Below, one piece after another: positions 27,566 to 34,761 of a DNA stretch of 64,000 nt (positions are counted from its first letter, which is position 1; the number at the start of each line of letters is the position of its first letter). Made by a program: the position numbers and the translations under genes. Origin of the DNA: Enterobacteriaceae bacterium LSJC7 (GTDB taxonomy: Bacteria; Pseudomonadota; Gammaproteobacteria; Enterobacterales; Enterobacteriaceae); contig AMFN01000004.1 of NCBI GenBank assembly GCA_000302695.1, positions 310,001-374,000 of the forward strand, given 5' to 3'. The notes beneath the pieces are model-generated. The model searched no databases and was not told the DNA's origin. It was given only the letters and a program-made list of their open reading frames with translations.

Positions 27566-29203
27566 ATGGCGAGCTATTTTATTGGTGTGGATGTAGGAAC
27601 AGGCAGCGCACGCGCAGGGGTTTTCGATCTTACCGGCCGCATGGTCGGCCAGGCGTCACGCGCCATTGAGATGTACCGCCCGAAAATGGATTTTGTCGAA
27701 CAGTCTTCTGACAACATCTGGCAGGCGGTGTGCAACGCGGTGCGCGATGCGGTTAACCAGGCCGAAATCAACCCGATTCAGGTCAAAGGCATTGGCTTTG
27801 ATGCCACCTGTTCGCTGGTGGTGCTGGATAAAGACGGCAAGCCGCTCACCGTCAGCCCGTCCGGGCGCAGCGAGCAAAATATTGTGGTGTGGATGGACCA
27901 CCGCGCCATCAGCCAGGCCGAGCGCATCAACGCCACGCACCACCGGGTGCTGGACTACGTTGGCGGCATTATTTCACCGGAAATGCAGACGCCGAAGCTG
28001 CTGTGGCTTAAGCAGCACATGCCCAACACCTGGGCTAACGCCGGGTATTTCTTCGACCTGCCGGACTTCCTCACCTGGCGCGCTACCGCCGACGACACCC
28101 GCTCGTTGTGCTCCACGGTCTGTAAATGGACCTATATGGGCCACGAAGACAGCTGGGATAAAAGCTATTTCCGAGAAATCGGGCTTGAGGACTTGCTTGA
28201 GCACGATGCAGCAAAAATCGGTCGCTACGTCAAAATGATGGGCGAACCGCTGGGCCGTGGCCTGACCCAGCGTGCGGCAAGCGAACTGGGGCTGATTCCG
28301 GGCGTGGCGGTGAGCGTGTCGATTATTGATGCCCACGCGGGTACGCTCGGTAGCCTTGGCGCCACGGGGGTGTCCGGTGAAGTGGCGAACTTTGACCGCC
28401 GCGTGGCGCTCATTGGCGGCACCTCTACCGGCCACATGGCGATGTCGCCAAAACCGCGCTTTATCAGCGGCGTCTGGGGACCGTACTACTCTGCTATTTT
28501 ACCGGGCTACTGGCTCAACGAAGGCGGCCAGTCGGCAACCGGCGCGCTGATTGACCATGTGATTCAGTCGCATCCGTGCTATGAAACGCTGCTGGCGCAG
28601 GGCAAGGCCAGCGGCCAGACCATCTATGAAGTGCTCAATGCGCTGCTGCGTAAAATGGCGGGTGAGCCGGAGAACATCGCGTTTCTCACCAAAGACATTC
28701 ACATCCTGCCGTACTTCCACGGCAACCGCTCGCCGCGCGCCAACCCGACGCTGACCGGAGGCATCACCGGGCTTAAACTCTCGCGCACGCCGGAGGATAT
28801 GGCGCTGCATTACCTTGCCACCGTACAAGCCATTGCGCTCGGCACGCGCCACATTATTGAAACCATGAACCAGAGCGGCTACAGCATCGACACCATTATG
28901 GCGAGCGGCGGCGGCACCAAAAACCCAATTTTTGTGCAGGAGCACGCGAACGCCACCGGTTGCGCCATGCTGCTGCCGGAAGAGAGCGAGGCAATGCTGC
29001 TTGGCAGCGCCATGATGGGCACCGTGGCCGCTGGCGTTTACGAGACACTGCCGGAGGCGATGGCTGCCATGAGCCGTATTGGTAAAACCGTGACGCCGCA
29101 GACCAACAGCATCAAGCGCTATTACGATCGCAAATATAAGGTGTTCCATGAAATGTATCTGGACCACATGAAGTACCGGGCGCTGATGCAGGAGGAGAAC
29201 TGA
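27566..29203 (+). CDS. FGGY-family kinase, D-ribulokinase-like
   Basis: A 545-aa sugar kinase of the FGGY/RbtK (ribulokinase) branch. The phosphate-binding DVGTGSARAGVFD is at residues 9-21, followed by VEQSSDNIW, GIGFDATCSLVVLD and VWMDHRA; the C-terminal ATP-binding MASGGGTKNPIF is present. The blocks GGIISPEMQTPKLLWLK and CKWTYMGHE closely resemble Klebsiella ribitol-operon D-ribulokinase and human FGGY as I remember them. It should phosphorylate the imported sugar, probably a ketopentose or related polyol product. No polyol dehydrogenase accompanies it. Its TGA shares a base with the next ATG. Confidence 0.86.
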   Translation: MASYFIGVDVGTGSARAGVFDLTGRMVGQASRAIEMYRPKMDFVEQSSDNIWQAVCNAVRDAVNQAEINPIQVKGIGFDATCSLVVLDKDGKPLTVSPSGRSEQNIVVWMDHRAISQAERINATHHRVLDYVGGIISPEMQTPKLLWLKQHMPNTWANAGYFFDLPDFLTWRATADDTRSLCSTVCKWTYMGHEDSWDKSYFREIGLEDLLEHDAAKIGRYVKMMGEPLGRGLTQRAASELGLIPGVAVSVSIIDAHAGTLGSLGATGVSGEVANFDRRVALIGGTSTGHMAMSPKPRFISGVWGPYYSAILPGYWLNEGGQSATGALIDHVIQSHPCYETLLAQGKASGQTIYEVLNALLRKMAGEPENIAFLTKDIHILPYFHGNRSPRANPTLTGGITGLKLSRTPEDMALHYLATVQAIALGTRHIIETMNQSGYSIDTIMASGGGTKNPIFVQEHANATGCAMLLPEESEAMLLGSAMMGTVAAGVYETLPEAMAAMSRIGKTVTPQTNSIKRYYDRKYKVFHEMYLDHMKYRALMQEEN

Positions 29204-29799
29204 TGAGCACCTGGCAGCAGGCCGGGCAGGCGTGGCGCGTTTACAGCGAGGAGCTGGCTCAGCTGAGCCAGCGGCTGGACGAAGGGCTGTGGAACGCGCT
29301 TCTGGCAAAACTTGCGGGCTGCAACGGCAAAATTGCCGTTACGGGGGTGGGCACGTCCGGTGTGGCGGCGCGCAAAGTGGCCCATATGCTCGCCTGCGTG
29401 GAGCGCCCGGCGATTTATCTTAACGCTACCGACGCTGCCCACGGCGACCTGGGGTTCCTGCGCGCCGATGACCTCATCATCATGATATCCCGCGGCGGCA
29501 ATTCCGACGAATTAACGCGGCTTTTGCCCACGCTTGCGGCAAAGGGCGTGGAGATAATCAGCGTCACTGAAAACCCGCACTCGGCCATTGCCCAGGCCGC
29601 AAGCCTGGTGGTGCCGACCGGCGTTAAGCGCGAAATCGACCCGCTCAATATGCTGGCAACCACCTCAATTGTGCTGGTGCTGGCGATTTTTGATGCCGCC
29701 TGTGCGTGCCTGATGCGCGAAAGTGGTTATGACCGGGAAACCTTGCTGGCGGTTCACCCCGGCGGCGATGTGGGGTTGACGTTGAGCACGGGAAAATAA
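29203..29799 (+). CDS. SIS-domain sugar-phosphate isomerase
   Basis: A 198-aa single SIS domain. GVGTSGVAARKVAHML (residues 48-63), DAAHGDLGFL and the HPGGDVG tail resemble KdsD/GutQ/KpsF arabinose-5-phosphate isomerases and 6-phospho-3-hexuloisomerases, but the CBS domains of KdsD are absent. It is translationally coupled to the kinase (TGATG), so it should act on the kinase product, for example isomerising a ketose phosphate to an aldose phosphate. Exact substrate is not determinable. Confidence 0.8.
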   Translation: MSTWQQAGQAWRVYSEELAQLSQRLDEGLWNALLAKLAGCNGKIAVTGVGTSGVAARKVAHMLACVERPAIYLNATDAAHGDLGFLRADDLIIMISRGGNSDELTRLLPTLAAKGVEIISVTENPHSAIAQAASLVVPTGVKREIDPLNMLATTSIVLVLAIFDAACACLMRESGYDRETLLAVHPGGDVGLTLSTGK

Positions 29800-29848
29800 T
29801 AGCAATACGGCACGGAGCAGATTAAATGAGTGTTATCGTCTTTGGCAT

Positions 29849-29882
29849 CAGGAGACCCGCGTCATAATATGACGGTCTCCTG
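29849..29882 (+). terminator. Hairpin after the sugar operon
   Basis: CAGGAGACC (29849-29857) pairs with GGTCTCCTG (29874-29882), and GTCAT pairs with ATGAC around a three-base loop, with a three-base bulge on the left arm. It is the only strong structure after the isomerase gene. No T-run follows, so termination is uncertain; 3'-end protection is possible. Confidence 0.4.
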
Positions 29883-29937
29883 AAACACCAGACACTCACG
29901 TTGAGAAAGCTTACTCGCTGTTTATATGCGGGACGAG

Positions 29938-30234
29938 TTAGCCATATTTCTTTTTGAAATCTTGATCGGAAGTGCAGATGTAGATAATAAGTTCAACCAG
30001 GGCCGCGATGGATGGAATGAATGTCCAGAAAAACAACAGGTACAGTACACCCATACCTGTTTTCCCAAGGTAGAATTTATGTGCGCCGAAACCGCCCAAA
30101 AAGAGGGCCAGTAAGATGGCTGTCGTTTTGCTCTTTTTACCGGCAATTTGTTGCGGGGCGCCACAGTTTGGGCAGGCAGCGGCTTCTTTATGAATTTCCT
30201 TTCCGCAGCCCCGACAAAATGCTGTATCACTCAT
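29938..30234 (-). CDS. TM2-domain protein with zinc ribbon
   Basis: A 98-aa membrane protein. An N-terminal zinc ribbon (C7-x2-C10 ... C21-x2-C24) precedes two hydrophobic helices of the TM2 domain (ILLALFLGGFGAHKFYLGK, then GVLYLLFFWTFIPSIAALVE) and a charged KKKYG tail. The start has AGGAGA about 6 bases upstream. The function of bacterial TM2 proteins is not established. It is alone, convergent with the sugar operon. Confidence 0.82.
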   Translation of the reverse strand: MSDTAFCRGCGKEIHKEAAACPNCGAPQQIAGKKSKTTAILLALFLGGFGAHKFYLGKTGMGVLYLLFFWTFIPSIAALVELIIYICTSDQDFKKKYG

Positions 30235-30713
30235 AACTTCTCCTGTGTGTTTTGGATTCTTAAATGTTTTCGCAGGCGTAATATAACGCCCTGGAAATAA
30301 ATTTTAACAAAGCAATTAGAGTGCGTGCTGTTTATTTGTAAGGGGCATTTTTTTAATTACTTGATGATATTTAATCATATTTTTTATTTTTGTATTTTTT
30401 TTATTCGGTGGGGTTTTTGTTTTCAGTCATTTCTCATTAGTGTCCCTTTTTTGATCTTTTCGGGCGAGTATGGCTGTGGGGGAATTAAAGTACGTCAAGG
30501 GAATGTAATAATAATGCTAAGAAATAGGTCGGTATAACATACCTGTAAAATGGCACGCCAGATTGCCAGATATAGCACACATCTTTTCACTGAGGCGGTT
30601 GCCTCCCATCCCTGCCTACGGTGCTATCATAACTCTACGTTTTTGCCTGGCGCAGCACAGGAGAGGAGACGTATGCAATCCTCTGCGCAGGCGGTATTTT
30701 TTAAGGCAGGCTC
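30235..30713. other. AT-rich intergenic region upstream of gss
   Basis: No gene supported; several T-runs and short frames only. An extended -10-like TGCTATCAT at 30622-30630 is a candidate for the gss promoter. The TM2-protein promoter should lie near 30,250-30,320 on the - strand. Confidence 0.4.
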
Positions 30714-32588
30714 ATGAGCACAGCAACAAGCAGTACCGACGCCCCGTTTGGCACCTTACTGGGCTACGCGCCAGGCGGCGTGGCTATTTACTCATCTAAC
30801 TACAGCAGCTTAGATCGCAACAACTACCCTGAAGACGCTTCCTTTCGCAGCTATATCGGCAACGAATATATGGGCTACAAATGGCAGTGCGTGGAGTTCG
30901 CACGCCGCTTTTTGTTTCTCACCTACGGCTACGTTTTTACCGATGTCGGCATGGCTTATGAAATCTTCTCGCTGCGTTTTCTGCGCGAAGTGGTGAACGA
31001 CAATATTCTGCCATTGCAGGCCTTTGCCAACGGCTGCCAGCGCCCGCCGGTTGCGGGTGCATTGCTTATCTGGCAGAAGGGCGGCGAGTTTGAGAAGACC
31101 GGCCACGTGGCAGTGGTAACCCAGCTTGTGGGCAACAAAGTGCGTATCGCCGAGCAAAATGTTTTGCACCATGCACTGCCGCCGGGCCAGCAGTGGACGC
31201 GCGAGCTAACGCTTGAGGTCAAAGACGGGCGTTACATTCTTCATGACACCTTCGATGACACCGCAATCCTTGGCTGGATGATCCAGACCGAGGACACGCG
31301 CTACAGTGAACCTGTCCCGGCCGTGCCGCCGGAAGAGTTGGCTATCCACTGCGCCCACGTTGAGAACAAAGGCCAGTTTGATGGCAAATGGATTGATGAA
31401 AGCGACTCGCTGCAAAAGGCTTACGTTGACGCCAACGGCCAGGTGATTAACCAGAATCCATACCGCTATTTCACCATCTCCGAGAGCGCCGAGCAGGAGC
31501 TTATCAAGGCCACCAACGAGATGCACCTGATGTACCTGCACGCCACCGATAAGGTGATGAAGGATGACAACCTGCTGGCGTTGTTTGACATCCCGAAAAT
31601 TCTCTGGCCGCGTCTGCGCCTGTCCTGGCAGCGCCGTCGCCACCATATGGTTACCGGGCGCATGGATTTTTGCATGGATGAGCGCGGCATTAAGGTGTAC
31701 GAGTACAATGCCGATTCAGCCTCCTGCCACACCGAAGGCGGGCTGATTCTGGAACAATGGGCCAAAGCGGCTTACCAGGGCAGCGGCCATAATCCGGCAG
31801 AAGACCTGCTCGGTGAACTGGTGGGCGCCTGGCAGCACAGCCGCGCGCGTCCATTCGTGCATATCATGCAGGACAAGGATCTGGAGGAGAACTACCACGC
31901 GCAATTCATGCAGCGTGCGCTCACCAAAGCCGGTTTTGAGAGCAAAATTCTTTACGGGCTGGATGAACTGCACTGGGACGCGGCGGGCCAGTTAATTGAT
32001 GGCGATGGCCGCCTGGTCAACTGCGTGTGGAAGACCTGGGCGTGGGAAACGGTGATTGAGCAGGTGCGCGAGGTTAGCGAAACGGAGTATGCAGCGGTGC
32101 CGATTCGTACCGGCCATCCGCATAATGACGTGCGCTTAATTGACGTGCTGCTGCGCCCGGAAGTGCTGGTGTTTGAGCCGCTGTGGACCGTTATTCCCGG
32201 CAACAAAGCCATTTTACCGGTGTTGTGGTCGCTGTTCCCGAACCATCCGTATCTGCTGGATACCGACTTTGAGGTCACCGAGCACCTGGCCAAAACCGGC
32301 TACGCTGCAAAACCGATTTCCGGACGCTGCGGCAGCAACATCGATTTGGTCAGCCACCATAACGAAGTGCTGGATAAGAGCAGCGGTAAGTTCACTGACC
32401 GCAAGACTATCTACCAGGAACTATGGTGCCTGCCGAAAGTAGACGGCAAGTATTTGCAGGTGTGCACCTTCACCGTGGGCGGCAACTACGGTGGCGCGTG
32501 TCTGCGCGGTGATGACTCGCTGGTAATCAAAAAAGAGAGCGATATTGAGCCGCTGATCGTGCTTAAAGACAGCGAATTCTTGTCTTAG
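30714..32588 (+). CDS. gss: Bifunctional glutathionylspermidine amidase/synthetase
   Basis: A 624-aa protein nearly colinear with E. coli Gss (619 aa). The N-terminal CHAP-type amidase (about 1-200) carries the nucleophile Cys59 in YKWQCVEFARRF and its partner His in TGHVAVVTQ. The C-terminal ATP-grasp synthetase (about 205-624) carries MDFCMDE, VYEYNADSASCHTE and KPISGRCGSNID. It joins glutathione to spermidine using ATP and hydrolyses the product. Cytosolic, monocistronic, followed by a strong terminator. Confidence 0.97.
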   Translation: MSTATSSTDAPFGTLLGYAPGGVAIYSSNYSSLDRNNYPEDASFRSYIGNEYMGYKWQCVEFARRFLFLTYGYVFTDVGMAYEIFSLRFLREVVNDNILPLQAFANGCQRPPVAGALLIWQKGGEFEKTGHVAVVTQLVGNKVRIAEQNVLHHALPPGQQWTRELTLEVKDGRYILHDTFDDTAILGWMIQTEDTRYSEPVPAVPPEELAIHCAHVENKGQFDGKWIDESDSLQKAYVDANGQVINQNPYRYFTISESAEQELIKATNEMHLMYLHATDKVMKDDNLLALFDIPKILWPRLRLSWQRRRHHMVTGRMDFCMDERGIKVYEYNADSASCHTEGGLILEQWAKAAYQGSGHNPAEDLLGELVGAWQHSRARPFVHIMQDKDLEENYHAQFMQRALTKAGFESKILYGLDELHWDAAGQLIDGDGRLVNCVWKTWAWETVIEQVREVSETEYAAVPIRTGHPHNDVRLIDVLLRPEVLVFEPLWTVIPGNKAILPVLWSLFPNHPYLLDTDFEVTEHLAKTGYAAKPISGRCGSNIDLVSHHNEVLDKSSGKFTDRKTIYQELWCLPKVDGKYLQVCTFTVGGNYGGACLRGDDSLVIKKESDIEPLIVLKDSEFLS

Positions 32589-32605
32589 TAACACGTTAGC
32601 GTAAT

Positions 32606-32639
32606 AAAACGGCGCTGCCTGATTGCAGCGCCGTTTTTT
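32606..32639 (+). terminator. Rho-independent terminator after gss
   Basis: AAAACGGCGCTGC (32606-32618) pairs with GCAGCGCCGTTTT (32625-32637) around a six-base loop and runs into TTTTTT. A-rich and T-rich flanks make it potentially bidirectional. Confidence 0.85.
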
Positions 32640-32848
32640 ATTAACGCGCCTTGATAGACGGGAGTTTACAGACTGCGTTCAGGGTGAGTAGGGCGCAGCG
32701 TAAAGCCCATTTTGACGTCGCCTTTTCTCGTAAATCCTCATATAACGTCCAAAAGCCGTAGAGTTACCAAAAAGGCGTGACCACGGGCGTATGTTTGACT
32801 AAGTTACGAGGCAGAAATTTTTGACGCTTTGCGCACAGGAGAAAACTT

Positions 32849-33223
32849 TTGACCACCAGTAAAACCTACTCGCAGCTGCCGCGTGCCGCGGGGCCATATG
32901 TTCACGCCGTGCGCCATCACGACACGCTTTACGTTTCCGGGCTGACGGCGGCGAACACCGACGTGCAGGCGGGCAACCTCGAAGAGCAGGCAACGGAAGT
33001 GTTGCGCCAGATTGCCGCCATTCTCTCTCACGAGCAGCGCAGCCAGGTGGACCTGATTAAACTTACCATTTTCCTGCGCGACATCAGCCAGCTGGAGAAC
33101 ATCCGTGGGCTGCTGCTGAAGTTCTTTGCCGGGCATTTCCCGGCCTGCACCATGGTGGAAGTGTCAGGTCTTATTCAGCCGGATTTGCTGATTGAAGTTG
33201 AAGCGGTGATTGCGCTGGCATAA
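32849..33223 (+). CDS. Rid-family protein lacking the deaminase arginine
   Basis: A 124-aa YjgF/YER057c/UK114 (Rid) protein. Conserved blocks include LYVSGLTA, the central LRQIAAIL and VEVSGL ... LLIEVEAV. In E. coli RidA the FPARS segment supplies the arginine needed for imine/enamine hydrolysis; here the equivalent is FPACT with Cys100, so classical 2-aminoacrylate deaminase activity is not expected and it fits a non-RidA subgroup. It starts at a TTG with AGGAG 7 bases upstream. Its partner pathway is not evident from neighbours. Confidence 0.85.
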   Translation: MTTSKTYSQLPRAAGPYVHAVRHHDTLYVSGLTAANTDVQAGNLEEQATEVLRQIAAILSHEQRSQVDLIKLTIFLRDISQLENIRGLLLKFFAGHFPACTMVEVSGLIQPDLLIEVEAVIALA

Positions 33224-33248
33224 CCTGCGGCGCAGGGTTGAACCCAAT

Positions 33249-33272
33249 AAAAAGGCCCTCCGGGGAGGGCCT
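33249..33272 (-). terminator. Terminator after dmsABC
   Basis: AGGCCCTC (33253-33260) pairs with GAGGGCCT (33265-33272) around CGGG. Read on the - strand it runs into a T-run (AAAAA at 33249-33253 on +), ending the dms transcript eleven bases after dmsC. It can also stop transcription from the Rid gene. Confidence 0.8.
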
Positions 33273-33282
33273 GGTGCGTTGC

Positions 33283-34131
33283 TTACAGCACGCCAGAGGT
33301 CATGTGCAGGCCGTAGAATACACAGCGGCCAAGCATTTCGGCCAGCACCGCCAACAGCAGCGCAAGGCCAAGCGCCGGTACGCTGGCGACGTTGCCTTTA
33401 CAGTGTGGCACCAGCCACACGGCGAGCGCCGCCGCCAGCAGCACAACGCGTGCCGCCATCATGGCACCGTAATTCGGGATAAGCGCCAGCGCCTGGTTGA
33501 CTGAGGTAGTAATGCCTGCGAGGTCCGCCGTTTGCATCATCACGGCCGCAATGCTCACCACTACAGCGGCAACGACCACATACGCCAGCCCACGTGGGCG
33601 ACAGGTGAACCCGGCCAGGCGCAGCAACAGCAGGCCAAACAGCGGGCCGCCAATCAACATCGTCAGGAAAAAGTGCACCGGGGTCCAGACCGAGTTCCAG
33701 GTAGGGATAGTCTCAATGCTGTTGTAGACGCGTGCCATCATCCACACCATCACCACGCCGAGTATGGCATTCAGCACCATCCAGCCTTTGTCGAGCGCGG
33801 CAGGCAGGCGGTTGAGTAGACTGAGCAGCCACCACAGGCCGCCAAGGGCGAAAAACAGCGCGCCGCTGGCGATTTCATTACTGAGTGCCGAGCTGCCAAT
33901 CTGATTTAAGGCGTTGAACGCGCGCAGCGGCGAGCCGAGGTGCAGGGTGGAGGCCACAAAGCCTAGCCCCATTGCCACCCACAGCCCCAGCATGGTCACC
34001 AGAATGCGCTGGCGCAGCGCCTGCCCTTCCTGGGTCAGGACTGCTGCGGCCATCACAATAAAGCCGCCTGCCACGCACTGCCCAAACACGGTAAAAATGA
34101 TTAACGGCCATTCGCTCCATCCGTGTCCCAT
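33283..34131 (-). CDS. dmsC: DmsC, DMSO reductase membrane anchor
   Basis: A 282-aa polytopic anchor (about eight hydrophobic helices) that oxidises menaquinol and passes electrons to DmsB. It begins MGHGWSEWPLIIFTVFGQ at 34131, preceded by a strong AAGGAGG inside the end of dmsB; a longer frame to 34173 is rejected. It starts one base after the dmsB stop. Confidence 0.93.
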   Translation of the reverse strand: MGHGWSEWPLIIFTVFGQCVAGGFIVMAAAVLTQEGQALRQRILVTMLGLWVAMGLGFVASTLHLGSPLRAFNALNQIGSSALSNEIASGALFFALGGLWWLLSLLNRLPAALDKGWMVLNAILGVVMVWMMARVYNSIETIPTWNSVWTPVHFFLTMLIGGPLFGLLLLRLAGFTCRPRGLAYVVVAAVVVSIAAVMMQTADLAGITTSVNQALALIPNYGAMMAARVVLLAAALAVWLVPHCKGNVASVPALGLALLLAVLAEMLGRCVFYGLHMTSGVL

Positions 34132-34132
34132 G

Positions 34133-34750
34133 TTACACCTCCTTCGGGTTTGCCAGAGAGCCGGTCTTATCACCGGTCGGGCGGCTGTTTGCGTTGGGCT
34201 TAATCACAATGCAAGGGCGAGTGAAATGTGCAGCCGGTAACGGCGCGACCTCTGCGAGGGTGCCGTGTTTTTCCCGCAGTTCATCAATGGGGCCAAAGTC
34301 CAGCGCTCTGAGCGGGCAGGACTCCACGCACATCGGTTTTTTGCCTTCGCCCACGCGGGAGTAGCAGCCGTCGCACTTGGTCATGTGCCCTTTGCTGGCG
34401 TCGTACTGCGGTGCGCCATACGGACAGGCCATGTGGCAATAGCGACAGCCAATGCACACCTCTTCGTTCACGACGACAAAGCCGTCCTCACGTTTGTGCA
34501 TGGCCCCGCTGGGGCATACCCTGGTGCAGGCCGGATCTTCGCAATGGTTGCAGGCAATAGACAGGTAATAGGCAAACACGTCGTGATGCCAGACGTTGTT
34601 GTCCTGCTGCCAGGTGCCGCCCGCGTATTCATAAATGCGGCGAAAGCTCACATCCGGGGTTAAGTCTTTGTAGTCCTTACATGCCAGCTCACAGGTTTTG
34701 CAGCCCGTGCAGCGCGCAGAATCAATATAAAAACCATACTGCGTAGTCAT
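34133..34750 (-). CDS. dmsB: DmsB, four-cluster ferredoxin subunit
   Basis: A 205-aa electron-transfer subunit. Four cysteine groups for [4Fe-4S] clusters are visible: CTGCKTCELAC, CNHCEDPACTRVCP, CIGCRYCHMACP and CDGCYSR with the later CVESCP. It carries electrons between DmsC and the molybdopterin subunit DmsA at the membrane. Length matches E. coli DmsB (205 aa). It begins 11 bases after dmsA and is followed directly by dmsC. Confidence 0.96.
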   Translation of the reverse strand: MTTQYGFYIDSARCTGCKTCELACKDYKDLTPDVSFRRIYEYAGGTWQQDNNVWHHDVFAYYLSIACNHCEDPACTRVCPSGAMHKREDGFVVVNEEVCIGCRYCHMACPYGAPQYDASKGHMTKCDGCYSRVGEGKKPMCVESCPLRALDFGPIDELREKHGTLAEVAPLPAAHFTRPCIVIKPNANSRPTGDKTGSLANPKEV

Positions 34751-34761
34751 TGTGCGCTTCC

